DNA of 64,000 nucleotides from WTGU01 sp965242855 (GTDB lineage: Bacteria; Pseudomonadota; Alphaproteobacteria; UBA828). Position 1 is the stretch's first letter, and the number at the start of each line of letters is the position of its first letter. Below, piece by piece: positions 7,092 to 15,593 of the stretch. The position numbers and the translations under genes were made by a program. The notes beneath the pieces are model-generated. The model did no database searches. It saw only the letters and a list, made by a program, of their open reading frames with translations, and had not been told where the DNA came from. The DNA lies in assembly GCA_965242855.1 (NCBI GenBank), contig OZ251509.1:496001-560000 (forward strand). Direction: 5' to 3'.

Positions 7092-9989
7092 CTACTCGGC
7101 GGCGGCGCGGTAACTTTCCAGGGGCGGGCAGGCGCAGATCAGGTTGCGGTCGCCGTGGACCTGGTCGATCCGGTTCACCGGCGGCCAGTACTTGGCTTGC
7201 CGCGTATCCTCGGTGGGGAAGACGGCCCGCGCGCGGTCGTAGCAGTGGCTCCAGGCGTCGGCGACGACGTCCTCCAGGGTATGCGGGGCGTTCTTCAACG
7301 GGTTGTCTGCGGCGTCCGGCCGGTCGCGCTTGATCGCCGCGATCTCCTCGCGGATCGCGATCATCGCCGCGCAGAAGCGGTCCAGCTCGGCTTTCGATTC
7401 GCTTTCGGTCGGCTCGATCATCAGCGTGCCCGGCACGGGGAAGGACATGGTGGGCGCGTGGAACCCGTAGTCCATGAGGCGCTTGGCGATGTCCTCGACC
7501 TCGACTCCGCTGGAGCGCTTCAGATGGCGCACATCGACGATGCATTCGTGCGCGACCAGGCCGTTCTTCGCCGTATAGAGCACCGGATAATGCCCGGCGA
7601 GGCGCTTGGCGACGTAGTTGGCGTTGAGGATCGCGACCTGGCTCGCCCGCGTGAGGCCCGACCGGCCCATCATCGCGATATAGGCCCAGGAGATCGGCAG
7701 GATCCCGGCCGAGCCCCAGGGCGCCGCCGAGATCGGGCCGATCCCGCCTTCCGGGCCGGCCTCCGGCACCAGCGGATGCCCCGGCAGATAGGGCGCGAGA
7801 TGCGCCGCCACGCCGATGGGGCCCACGCCCGGCCCGCCGCCGCCGTGGGGGATGCAGAAGGTCTTGTGCAGGTTCATGTGGGCCACGTCCGGGCCGAAAC
7901 GCCCGGGCAGGGCGAGCCCGAGCAGGGCGTTCAGGTTGGCGCCGTCCATATAGACCTGCCCGCCGGCCTCGTGGACCACCTGGCAGATCTCGACGATGGC
8001 CTCCTCGAACACGCCATGAGTCGAGGGATAGGTGATCATCAGCGCCGCGAGGGCGCCGGCATGGGCATCCGCCTTGGCCCGGAGGTCGGCGAGGTCGACG
8101 TTGCCGTCGTCGTCGCAGGCGACGACCGCGACCTTCATGCCCGCCATCACCGCGCTCGCCGGATTGGTGCCGTGGGCCGAGCTCGGGATCAGGCAGACGT
8201 CGCGCCCGCCCTCGCCGCGCTCCTCGTGATAGCGCCGGATCACCATGAGGCCGGCGTACTCCCCCTGGCTGCCGGCATTCGGCTGGAGGGAGACCGCGGC
8301 GAAGCCCGTGGCCGCGCACAGCATCCGCTCGAGGCCCGCGACGAGCGCGCGGTACCCCGCCGTCTGGTCCGCCGGCGCGAACGGGTGGATGGCGGCGAAG
8401 CCGGGCCAGGTGATCGGCGTCATCTCGGCGGTTGCGTTGAGCTTCATCGTGCAGGAGCCGAGCGGGATCATGGAGCGGTCGAGGGTCACGTCCCTGCCTT
8501 CGAGCCGGCGCATGTAGCGGAGCATCTCGGTTTCGGACCGGTAGAGGTTGAACACCGGATGCTCCAGGAACGGCGTTCGCCGCGCGGCCTCCGCGGGCAG
8601 GCCGTGACGGGCGCTGTCTTCGAGATCGGCGACCGAGAAGCCCGGGTCGGCGCCGCCGGCGAAGGCCCGCCACACCGCTTCCACGTCGGCGCGGGTGGTG
8701 GTCTCGTCGAGGGCGACGCCGAGCCGGTCGTCGTCGATCGGCCGCAGGTTGTAGCCTGCTTCCGCGGCGCGGCGGAGGACCGCGCGGGCTTCGCCCGGCG
8801 CGCGGACCGTGAGCGTTGCGAACCACGTCTCGTTCTCGATGGAGAAGCCGAGGCGCGTCAGGCCCTCCGCCAGAATGTCGGCGAGCCGGTGGGCCCGCCG
8901 CGCGATCCGGGCGAGCCCGTCCGGCCCGTGATAGACCGCGTACATGCCGGCGATCACGGCGAGCAGCACTTGCGCCGTGCAGATGTTGCTGGTCGCCTTC
9001 TCGCGCCGGATGTGCTGCTCGCGGGTCTGGAGCGCGAGCCTGAGCGCCGGCCGCCCGCGCGTATCGACGGAGACGCCGACGATCCGGCCGGGCATCGCGC
9101 GGCGGTATTTCTCGTGGGTCGCGAAGAAGGCGGCATGGGGGCCGCCATAGCCGAGCGGCACGCCGAAGCGCTGCGCGCTGCCGACCGCGATGTCCGCGCC
9201 GAATTCGCCAGGCGGGGTCAGCAGGACGAGGCTGAGCAGGTCGGCCGCGACCGTGACGACGGCGCCGGCCTCCCGCGCCCGCTCGACGATCGGCCGGTAG
9301 TCGGGGATCGCGCCGTCGGCCGTCGGATATTGCAGCAACATGCCGAAGAACGGGCCTTCCGGCAGGCCCGCGCGATGGTCGCCGACCTCGACGGAAATGC
9401 CGACCGACTCCGCCCGCGTCCTGACCACCGCGATGGTCTGGGGCAGGCAGGACTCCGAGACGAAGAAGCGGTCGCCGCCGTTGCGCGCGATGCCGTGGCT
9501 CATCTGCATGGCCTCGGCCGCCGCCGTGCCCTCGTCGAGCAGCGAGGCGTTGGCGCAGGAGAAGCCGGTGAGGTCCATCACCATCGTCTGGAAGTTGAGC
9601 AGCGCCTCGAGCCGGCCCTGGGAGATCTCCGGCTGATAGGGGGTGTAGGCGGTGTACCAGCCCGGATTCTCCAGGATGTTGCGCTGAATGACCGGCGGCG
9701 TGTGGGTATCGTGATAGCCGAGCCCGATCAGCGAGCGGGCCACGCGGTTGCGCGCGGCGAGCGCGGCGAGCGCGGCGAGCACGTCTTCCTCCGTCCGGCT
9801 TTCCGGGAAGCTCTCCGGGAGCGCCGCGCGGATGGAGGCCGGCACCGCGGCGGCGACAAGCGCTTCCAGGGACTCGTGGCCCACCGTCTCGAGCATCGCC
9901 GCCACGTCGGCGTCGCGCGGGCCGATGTGGCGGTCGACGAAGGCCGCCGCGTTCTCGAGAGCCGTCAACGATCGCCCGCTCGCCGTCAT
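7092..9989 (-). CDS. gcvP: Glycine dehydrogenase (decarboxylating), P-protein of the glycine cleavage system
   Basis: A 965-residue single-chain P-protein, the usual length for the fused (homodimeric) form rather than the split gcvPA/gcvPB form. It uses pyridoxal phosphate to decarboxylate glycine and passes the aminomethyl group to the lipoyl arm of GcvH. The PLP-binding lysine lies in HMNLHKTFCIPHGGGGPG near residue 707. The N-terminal half begins with FVDRHIGPRDADVAAML, typical of the family. It is the third gene of gcvT-gcvH-gcvP, 37 bp after gcvH, and should be controlled by the tandem glycine riboswitch at 11584-11790. The ATG at 9989 is preceded by a purine-rich stretch. Confidence 0.97.
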   Translation of the reverse strand: MTASGRSLTALENAAAFVDRHIGPRDADVAAMLETVGHESLEALVAAAVPASIRAALPESFPESRTEEDVLAALAALAARNRVARSLIGLGYHDTHTPPVIQRNILENPGWYTAYTPYQPEISQGRLEALLNFQTMVMDLTGFSCANASLLDEGTAAAEAMQMSHGIARNGGDRFFVSESCLPQTIAVVRTRAESVGISVEVGDHRAGLPEGPFFGMLLQYPTADGAIPDYRPIVERAREAGAVVTVAADLLSLVLLTPPGEFGADIAVGSAQRFGVPLGYGGPHAAFFATHEKYRRAMPGRIVGVSVDTRGRPALRLALQTREQHIRREKATSNICTAQVLLAVIAGMYAVYHGPDGLARIARRAHRLADILAEGLTRLGFSIENETWFATLTVRAPGEARAVLRRAAEAGYNLRPIDDDRLGVALDETTTRADVEAVWRAFAGGADPGFSVADLEDSARHGLPAEAARRTPFLEHPVFNLYRSETEMLRYMRRLEGRDVTLDRSMIPLGSCTMKLNATAEMTPITWPGFAAIHPFAPADQTAGYRALVAGLERMLCAATGFAAVSLQPNAGSQGEYAGLMVIRRYHEERGEGGRDVCLIPSSAHGTNPASAVMAGMKVAVVACDDDGNVDLADLRAKADAHAGALAALMITYPSTHGVFEEAIVEICQVVHEAGGQVYMDGANLNALLGLALPGRFGPDVAHMNLHKTFCIPHGGGGPGVGPIGVAAHLAPYLPGHPLVPEAGPEGGIGPISAAPWGSAGILPISWAYIAMMGRSGLTRASQVAILNANYVAKRLAGHYPVLYTAKNGLVAHECIVDVRHLKRSSGVEVEDIAKRLMDYGFHAPTMSFPVPGTLMIEPTESESKAELDRFCAAMIAIREEIAAIKRDRPDAADNPLKNAPHTLEDVVADAWSHCYDRARAVFPTEDTRQAKYWPPVNRIDQVHGDRNLICACPPLESYRAAAE

Positions 9990-10026
9990 CGCCGTATCCT
10001 CCCTCTCCGCCTCCGCCGCGAACCGG

Positions 10027-10410
10027 CTAACCGTCGCCGAGGCTCGCCACGTAGGCGCCGTAGGCGGCCTCGTCCATCAGCCCGTCGAGCTCCGCCGGCG
10101 CGCTCAGCCGGAGCTTGAGGAACCAGCCCGCCTCCGTCGGCGCGCCGTTCACCAGCGCCGGTTCATCTTCCAGCGCCCGGTTGACCTCCACCACCTCGCC
10201 CGAGACCGGCGCATAGACTTCGCTCGCGGCCTTCACCGATTCGACGACCGCCGCCTCCTCGCCCCGGGCGAGCGTCTTGCCGACCTCCGGCAACTCGACA
10301 TAGACCACGTCCCCCAGCTGCTCCTGGGCGTAATCCGAGATGCCGACCGTGCCCAGGCCGTCCTCGACCCGGATCCACTCGTGGTCCCTGGTGTATGCGA
10401 GCCCGCTCAT
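10027..10410 (-). CDS. gcvH: Glycine cleavage system H protein
   Basis: A 127-residue lipoyl carrier protein that shuttles the aminomethyl group from GcvP to GcvT and is reoxidised by dihydrolipoamide dehydrogenase (not encoded here). It starts MSGLAYTRDHEW, the family's conserved beginning, and carries the lipoylated lysine K60 in VVESVKAASEVYAP. The ATG at 10410 is chosen because a further upstream start would only add a non-conserved extension. It lies 13 bp after gcvT and 37 bp before gcvP in the riboswitch-controlled operon. Confidence 0.96.
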   Translation of the reverse strand: MSGLAYTRDHEWIRVEDGLGTVGISDYAQEQLGDVVYVELPEVGKTLARGEEAAVVESVKAASEVYAPVSGEVVEVNRALEDEPALVNGAPTEAGWFLKLRLSAPAELDGLMDEAAYGAYVASLGDG

Positions 10411-10423
10411 CGCACCCTCCGCT

Positions 10424-11536
10424 TCAGTCCGTCGCATAAGTGTGCGGGACGAACGGCAGCTTGACGATGGCCGCCGGCCGCGGCTTGCCCCGCACCAGGA
10501 GCGAGACCGGCGTTCCGGGCGCTGCGGCCTCGGCCGCGACGTAGCCCATCGCGACCGGCCCGCCTGCGGTCGGCCCGAAGCCGCCGCTGGTGACGACCCC
10601 GATCTCGGCTCCGTCGGCGCCCAGCACCGGGGCGCCCTCGCGCGCCGGCGCCCGGCCCTCCGGGCGGATGCCGACCCGCTTGCGCCGAGGCCCTTCCGCC
10701 AGCTCCCGCTGGATTCGCGCCGCGCCGGGGAAGCCGCCTTCGCGCCGTCGGCGCTTGCCGATCGACCAGGCGAGCGCCGCCTCGACCGGCGAGGTCGTCT
10801 CGTCGATGTCGTGGCCGTAGAGGCAGAGCCCCGCCTCCAGGCGGAGCGAATCGCGTGCGCCGAGCCCGGCGGGCGCGACCTCCGGCGCGGCGAGGAGGAG
10901 GCGCCAGAGCGCCGGCGCGTCGCGGGCGGCGACCGAGAGCTCGAAGCCGTCCCCGCCGGTGTAGCCCGAGCGCGAGACGAACGCCTCGATTCCGCCGATG
11001 GCGAAGGCGCCGGCGGTCATGAACGAGAGCGCGGCGCACCCCGGCGCGTGCCGGGCGAGCACGGCGGCCGCCTTCGGCCCCTGTAGCGCCATCAGGGCGC
11101 GCCCGGCGCGCCCAGCGAGGGCTGCGTCGGAACCGAGACGGCGTTCGAGATGGGCCGCGTCGGCCTCCTTGCGGGCGGCGTTGACCACGACGAGGAAGCC
11201 GTCCTCCGTCCGCGTGACCATCAGGTCGTCGATGATGCCGCCGGCATCGTTGGTGAGCTGGGTGTAGCGCATGGCCATGGGCGCGAGGCCCGCGATGTCC
11301 CCCGGCACCAAGCGTTCGAGGGCGGCGGCCGGGCCGCTCAGGCGCAGCTGCCCCATATGCGAGACGTCGAACAGGCTCGCCGCTGCCCTGGTGTGTGTGT
11401 GCTCGGCGATGATCCCGGCCTCGTAGGCCACGGGCATGGCGTAGCCGGCGAACCCGACCAGCCTGGCGCCGAGCGCCCGGTGTTCGTCGAAGAGCGGGGT
11501 GCGGGCGAGGGCCGCGGAGCCGGCGTCTTCGGTCAT
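10424..11536 (-). CDS. gcvT: Aminomethyltransferase, T-protein of the glycine cleavage system
   Basis: A 370-residue tetrahydrofolate-dependent aminomethyltransferase that releases ammonia from the GcvH-bound intermediate and forms methylene-THF. Conserved family sequence includes RTPLFDEHRALGARLVGFAG at the N-terminus, LFDVSHMGQ, YTQLTNDAGGIIDDLMV and the folate-site region SRSGYTGGDGFEL. It is the first gene of the operon, and the leader upstream holds a tandem glycine riboswitch whose distal end is about 47 bp before the ATG at 11536. A GT-dinucleotide run near 11392-11401 encodes HTHT and is a possible slippage spot but does not disturb the frame. Confidence 0.96.
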   Translation of the reverse strand: MTEDAGSAALARTPLFDEHRALGARLVGFAGYAMPVAYEAGIIAEHTHTRAAASLFDVSHMGQLRLSGPAAALERLVPGDIAGLAPMAMRYTQLTNDAGGIIDDLMVTRTEDGFLVVVNAARKEADAAHLERRLGSDAALAGRAGRALMALQGPKAAAVLARHAPGCAALSFMTAGAFAIGGIEAFVSRSGYTGGDGFELSVAARDAPALWRLLLAAPEVAPAGLGARDSLRLEAGLCLYGHDIDETTSPVEAALAWSIGKRRRREGGFPGAARIQRELAEGPRRKRVGIRPEGRAPAREGAPVLGADGAEIGVVTSGGFGPTAGGPVAMGYVAAEAAAPGTPVSLLVRGKPRPAAIVKLPFVPHTYATD

Positions 11537-11583
11537 GGCGTCTCCCGGACATGGGTGGGCGCGTTCCCGCGCGGAACCGTCCG

Positions 11584-11790
11584 GCGCCCCCTCTGTCTCG
11601 GAACCTGAAAGATTGACCGCGCGGCCGGCCCGAGGCCCGCCGCCGGCTTACCCCTTCGGTGGGGCGGCGTTTCGCCCGCCGCCCGCTTTCCAGAGTCGCA
11701 TCCCCCCGCGGTCCCTGTCGCCTGAGAGTTTCCGGGACGCTTGCTCCTTCGGCGCCGCGCGGCCCCCGCCGCGCGAACTCTCCCACGGGG
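11584..11790 (-). promoter_or_regulatory. Tandem glycine riboswitch upstream of gcvT
   Basis: Both aptamers can be read on the minus strand. Aptamer 1 (about 11698-11790) has GGGAGAGTT, GCCGAAGGAGCAAGC and AAACTCTCAGGCGACAGGGACC. Aptamer 2 (about 11584-11697) has GACTCTGGAAAGC, CACCGAAGGGGTAAGC, and ATCTTTCAGGTTCCGAGACA followed by GAGGGGG. These are the conserved core strings of the glycine class. Two aptamers in tandem, upstream of gcvT, is the classical ON-switch layout that turns on glycine breakdown when glycine is abundant. Confidence 0.93.
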
Positions 11791-11813
11791 CTCAACTGCA
11801 AGACCGGCGCCCG

Positions 11814-11841
11814 ATACTACCCGTTGCGCCCCGCCGGTCAA
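11814..11841 (-). promoter_or_regulatory. Promoter of the gcvTHP operon
   Basis: TTGACC (11836-11841) and TAGTAT (11814-11819) with a 16-bp spacer on the minus strand. Transcription would start near 11807, about 17 bp before the first riboswitch helix. Fit to sigma-70 is good. Confidence 0.7.
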
Positions 11842-11854
11842 CCGCCCGCGACGG

Positions 11855-11883
11855 TTGATGGGCCCGGCCCGCGGCGCTACAAC
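11855..11883 (+). promoter_or_regulatory. Promoter of mdh
   Basis: TTGATG (11855-11860) and TACAAC (11878-11883) with a 17-bp spacer, followed by a short leader of about 15 bases to the mdh ATG. Its -35 box is 13 bp from the -35 box of the divergent gcv promoter, so the two promoters are back to back. Confidence 0.6.
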
Positions 11884-11905
11884 CGGCGCGACCGCGGGGG
11901 ACGGC

Positions 11906-12865
11906 ATGGCACGCAGCAAGATCGCGCTGATCGGCGCGGGCAACATCGGCGGCACGCTCGCCCATCTCGCCGGGCTCAAGGAGCTCGGCGACGTCGTGCT
12001 CTTCGACGTGGTGGAGGGCATCCCCCAGGGCAAGGCGCTCGATCTGGCGCAGAGCGGCCCGATCGAAGGGTTCGACGCCGGCTTGCGCGGGACGCGCGGC
12101 TACGCGGCGATCAGGGGCGCCGACGTGGTGATCGTCACCGCCGGCGTCCCGCGCAAGCCGGGCATGAGCCGCGACGACCTGCTCGCGATCAACGCCGGCG
12201 TGATGGAGCAGGTCGGCGCGGGCATCGGGAAATACGCCCCCGGCGCCTTCGTCATCTGCATCACCAACCCGCTGGACGCGATGGTCTTCGTGCTGCGCAA
12301 GGCCGGCGGCCTGCCCCACCGGCGGGTCGTCGGCATGGCCGGCGTGCTCGATTCCGCCCGCTTCCGCCATTTCATCGCCGAGGCGCTGAAGGTCTCGGTC
12401 GAGGACGTGACGGCCTTCGTGCTCGGCGGCCACGGCGACACCATGGTGCCGCTGCCGCGTTACTCGACCGTCGCCGGCATTCCCTTGCCGGATCTGGTGA
12501 AGATGGGCTGGCTCTCCGAAGCGCGACTGGCGGAGATCGTGCAGCGCACCCGCGACGGCGGCGCCGAGATCGTGGGCCTGCTGAAGACGGGCTCCGCGTT
12601 CTACGCCCCGGCCGCCGCCGCCATCGCCATGGCCGAATCCTGCCTCAAGGACAAGAAGCGCGTGCTGCCCTGCGCCGCCTGGCTCACCGGCCAGTACGGC
12701 GTGAAGGGCCTCTATGTCGGGGTGCCCGCGGTCATCGGGGCGCGCGGCGTGGAGCGCATCGTCGAGATCGCCCTCGACCCGGCCGAGCGCGCCGCGTTCC
12801 GGCGCTCCGTCGCCTCCGTCCGCGCCCTCGTCAAGGCGCTGCCGAAGACGGCGGGCGGCGGATAG
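11906..12865 (+). CDS. mdh: Malate dehydrogenase (NAD-dependent, LDH-like type)
   Basis: A 319-residue TCA-cycle enzyme interconverting malate and oxaloacetate. It has the Rossmann motif GAGNIGG (residues 10-16), the substrate loop PRKPGMSRDDLL with its arginines, ITNPLDAMV, and the catalytic histidine region LGGHGDTMVPLPR. Length and the LDH-like sequence style match the alphaproteobacterial Mdh group. The usual neighbours sucC/sucD do not follow; here mdh is divergent from the glycine cleavage operon. The ATG at 11906 follows a GGGGGAC ribosome binding site. Confidence 0.96.
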   Translation: MARSKIALIGAGNIGGTLAHLAGLKELGDVVLFDVVEGIPQGKALDLAQSGPIEGFDAGLRGTRGYAAIRGADVVIVTAGVPRKPGMSRDDLLAINAGVMEQVGAGIGKYAPGAFVICITNPLDAMVFVLRKAGGLPHRRVVGMAGVLDSARFRHFIAEALKVSVEDVTAFVLGGHGDTMVPLPRYSTVAGIPLPDLVKMGWLSEARLAEIVQRTRDGGAEIVGLLKTGSAFYAPAAAAIAMAESCLKDKKRVLPCAAWLTGQYGVKGLYVGVPAVIGARGVERIVEIALDPAERAAFRRSVASVRALVKALPKTAGGG

Positions 12866-12904
12866 CGCCCGGCCGCCGGCGCGTTCCCGCCGAAGGGAAG
12901 GCCG

Positions 12905-13852
12905 CTATCCCCCTCCCGGCCTCCCCCCTGTAAGGGGGGAGGAGGCGATCGGAGCCGCCAGCCAGTGGCGGGCGATCTCTTCGCGCGTGGCGAACCAGAC
13001 TCCCTCGTGCGCCTTCGCGTGGGCGATGAAGCGCCGCAGCGCGGGCAGCCGGCCGGGGCGGCCGATCATGCGGGCGTGGAGGCCGATCGACATCATCTTC
13101 GGACACGCCGCCGCCTCGGCGTAGAGCGTGTCGAAGCCGTCCCGCAGATACTGGTAGAAGTGTTCGGCGGTGACGAAGCCGGGCGTCGTCCAGAAGCGGA
13201 AGTCGTTGGCGTCGGGCGTGTAGGGCACCACCAGATGGCGCTTGCCCGCGACCTCGACGAAATAGGGCAGGTCGTCGTTGTAGGCGTCCGAATCGTAGAG
13301 GAAGCCGCCTTCCTCGACGATCAACGCGCGGGTGTGGACGCTCGGGCCGAAGCGGCAGTACCAGCCGACCGGACGCCGGCCCGTGGTGCGTTCGAAGGAC
13401 TCCACCGCCCGCCGGATATGGTCGCGCTCCTCCTCGCGGGAGAGGCGGAACACCTCCTCCCAGCGATAGCCGTGGCTGCACACCTCGTGGCCGCCGCCGA
13501 CCACGGCGCGGGCGACCGCCGGGTTCTGCTCGAAGGCGACGGCGCAGGCGTAGAAGGTCGACCTGACCCCGGTCTCCTCGAACAGCCGGAGGATGCGCCA
13601 GACCCCGGCGCGGGAGCCGTATTCGAACATCGATTCCATGGCGAGATTGCGGTAGCCCTCGGGCAGCGGGTAGTTGCCGAATTCCGTCAACCCCTCCTGG
13701 TCGGGATCGCCCATGGCGTGGGAGTATTCCGAGCCTTCCTCGTAGTTGACGACCACCGAGACGGCGAGCCGGGCGCCGCCGGGCCAGGGCACCACGGGCG
13801 GGTCGGCGCCGTAGCCCACGAGGTCGCGGTTGCCGGTGGATGTCTCCGTCAT
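12905..13852 (-). CDS. PuuE-type polysaccharide deacetylase / allantoinase-like protein
   Basis: A 315-residue carbohydrate esterase 4 fold protein of the PuuE group (cofactor-independent allantoinase and relatives). Family features are the N-terminal VVNYEEGSEYS, the RSTFYACAVAFEQNP strand, and the metal/active region GHEVCSHGYRWEE followed by GWYCRFGPSVHTR. It has no signal peptide, so it acts in the cytoplasm. The frame follows soeC by 36 bp and probably shares its transcript, although a link between sulfite oxidation and an amide hydrolase is not obvious. The last residues (SSPLTGGRPGGG) are encoded by a palindromic genomic repeat, so the native C-terminus has probably been replaced. The exact substrate is uncertain. 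Confidence 0.85.
   Translation of the reverse strand: MTETSTGNRDLVGYGADPPVVPWPGGARLAVSVVVNYEEGSEYSHAMGDPDQEGLTEFGNYPLPEGYRNLAMESMFEYGSRAGVWRILRLFEETGVRSTFYACAVAFEQNPAVARAVVGGGHEVCSHGYRWEEVFRLSREEERDHIRRAVESFERTTGRRPVGWYCRFGPSVHTRALIVEEGGFLYDSDAYNDDLPYFVEVAGKRHLVVPYTPDANDFRFWTTPGFVTAEHFYQYLRDGFDTLYAEAAACPKMMSIGLHARMIGRPGRLPALRRFIAHAKAHEGVWFATREEIARHWLAAPIASSPLTGGRPGGG
12909..12943 (-). repeat. Palindromic GC-rich repeat element, copy 3 (inverted)
   Basis: Same design as at 5401-5435 and 5711-5749 but on the minus strand: CTCCCCCCTTACAGGGGGGAG followed by GCCGGGAGGGGG. It overlaps the 3' end of the deacetylase gene and supplies its stop region. Confidence 0.65.
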
Positions 13853-13888
13853 GGCGCTTCCCTCTCGTCGTCGAGCGCGGCGCGCCCG

Positions 13889-14833
13889 TCAGCGGCGCCC
13901 ATAGTAGAGCGTCGCCGCGTGTCTTGCTTCGGCGAAGAAGAGCCAGCGCTCGACGGCGAGGCCGGCGCCGGTGGAGACCGTCGCGAGCGCGGCGAGGGCC
14001 AGGGCGGCGTTCGCGGGGGTCGCCAGGGCCGCCGCGAGCAGCGCCGCCGGGGCCGCAAAGCCCGCGAGCGCGGCGAGCGGCCGCAGCAGGGCGGCCTTCT
14101 CCCGCGCGATCCGGTAGCCCATCTCCTTCAGCAGCCAGGCGTCGGGGCCGTGCGGCGCCGCCCATTGGCGCACCCGGCCGAGGCCGCCCAGGCCGGTCGC
14201 GCTTTCCGGCGTGCTCGGCGCCCGCGCCCGCGCCTGCCGCCGCCAGTAGAGGGCCTTGGTCAGCGCGCCCGCGCCTGCCGCCGCCCAGGCCGCGGCGCTC
14301 GCGGCCAGCACCGGGCCGCCCAGCGCGTGGCTCAACAGCGCCAGCACCACGGCGCCGCCCGTGAGCGCGAGCGACAAGGTGGCGCAGGGCACGAGCGGGG
14401 TGTGCCAGGTGTGGACGGCCTTGAGCGAGGCGTAGATCATCGCCGTGCAGTAGACGGTCGCGAGGCAGCAGGCCATCGCCAGCCCGCCGAGCACGGTCGG
14501 CGCCAGGCCCCCGGCGGTGCCCGCGTCGAGGCGGGTGCCGAGCCAGGCGGCGGCCGGCCCGTAGCAGGCGACCGCGCACACGCCCTCGCGGCTGAGCCAG
14601 GAGGAGCGCCACTGGCCGAAGGCGCGCCAGGCGCGAAGCGGATGGCCGAGATGGGCGAGCGAAGCGAGAAGCCCCGCCGTCGCCAGCGCCAGGCCGCCGC
14701 CGACGCCCGCGGCCGGAAGCGCGGCGCCGCCCGCGAGGAGGCCGATGCGGTCCGCTCCGATCGTCAGGAACACCAAGCCGTAGCCCGTGCCCGAGGCGGC
14801 GGTGAAGAAGACGAGCGAGCCGGCCGGGAACAC
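13889..14833 (-). CDS. soeC: Membrane anchor subunit of sulfite dehydrogenase (DmsC/SoeC family)
   Basis: A 314-residue integral membrane protein with eight or so hydrophobic segments, the quinone-reactive anchor of a DMSO-reductase-type complex. DmsC-family residues are visible in LAHLGHPLRAWRAFGQWRSS, SREGVCAVACYGPAAAW and YASLKAVHTWHTPLVP. It should pass electrons from the iron-sulfur subunit to the quinone pool. The start is a GTG at 14833, 7 bp after the soeB stop codon. It is third in soeA-soeB-soeC, and a deacetylase gene follows after 36 bp. Confidence 0.87.
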   Translation of the reverse strand: MFPAGSLVFFTAASGTGYGLVFLTIGADRIGLLAGGAALPAAGVGGGLALATAGLLASLAHLGHPLRAWRAFGQWRSSWLSREGVCAVACYGPAAAWLGTRLDAGTAGGLAPTVLGGLAMACCLATVYCTAMIYASLKAVHTWHTPLVPCATLSLALTGGAVVLALLSHALGGPVLAASAAAWAAAGAGALTKALYWRRQARARAPSTPESATGLGGLGRVRQWAAPHGPDAWLLKEMGYRIAREKAALLRPLAALAGFAAPAALLAAALATPANAALALAALATVSTGAGLAVERWLFFAEARHAATLYYGRR

Positions 14834-14840
14834 CGTCCGC

Positions 14841-15593
14841 TCACCGCGCGACCAGCCGCCCCGCCCAGCGCGCCAGCGCGGCCGCGGCGCTCTCCACGAC
14901 GGGCCGCAGGCCCCGGTCGCCTTCCGCCGCCGCGTCCGGGGCAGGCGCCTTCGCCCGCGGCGGCAGATAGCGATTGACCGGCGCGCATCCCTGCTCCGGC
15001 ATGAGCGCGACGCCGCCGCGCTCCGCGACCAGGCGGCTCACCCCCGATTCCGGGTCGCCCAGGTCACCGAAGCTGCGCGCGCCGGTGGGGCAGGCGGCGA
15101 CGCAGGCCGGAACCCGGCGCTCGGGCGGGAGGTTCTCGTTGTAGATGCGGTCGACGCAGAGCGTGCACTTCGTCATCACGCCGGCGTCTTCGTCGAACTC
15201 GCGCGCGCCGTAGGGGCAGGCCCAGGCGCAGAGCTTGCAGCCGATGCAGGTGTCCGGGTCGACCAGGACGATCCCGTCGTCGGCGCGCTTGTACGAGGCG
15301 CCGGTCGGGCAGACGGTGACGCAGGGCGCATCATCGCAATGGAGGCAGCTGCGGGGGAAATGCACCACCCGCGCCTCCCCCCGCTCGTCCACGACCTCGT
15401 AGCCGTGGACCCGGTTGAACCAGACCCCGTCCGGATTCTCGCCGTAAGGGTCGGTGTCGGCGGGAGGCGCCGCGCCGCCCGCGCCGTTCCACGCCTTGCA
15501 GCTCACGGCGCAGGCGTGGCAGCCGACGCAGATGTCGAGATCGACGACCAGCCCGAGCTTCTTGCCGGGCGCGCCGCGCGGCAGCGTGGTCAC
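14841..15593 (-). CDS. soeB: Iron-sulfur subunit of sulfite dehydrogenase
   Basis: A 250-residue ferredoxin-like electron transfer subunit with four cysteine clusters: CVGCHACAVSC near residue 22, CLHCDDAPCVTVC, CIGCKLCAWAC, and CTLC with a distant CVAAC. This is the 4x[4Fe-4S] pattern of DmsB/PhsB/SoeB proteins. A C-terminal extension rich in Pro/Ala/Lys precedes the end. The start is GTG at 15593, overlapping the soeA TGA by 4 bp (GTGA), so the two subunits are probably translationally coupled. There is no signal peptide, in line with a cytoplasmic complex. Confidence 0.9.
   Translation of the reverse strand: MTTLPRGAPGKKLGLVVDLDICVGCHACAVSCKAWNGAGGAAPPADTDPYGENPDGVWFNRVHGYEVVDERGEARVVHFPRSCLHCDDAPCVTVCPTGASYKRADDGIVLVDPDTCIGCKLCAWACPYGAREFDEDAGVMTKCTLCVDRIYNENLPPERRVPACVAACPTGARSFGDLGDPESGVSRLVAERGGVALMPEQGCAPVNRYLPPRAKAPAPDAAAEGDRGLRPVVESAAAALARWAGRLVAR

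Noticed and set aside
7155..10118. Open frame of nearly 1,000 codons on the plus strand opposite gcvP
   Set aside because: It lies antisense to a clear gcvP/gcvH, has Arg/Gly/Asp-biased composition and no family motif; long antisense frames are expected at this GC content.
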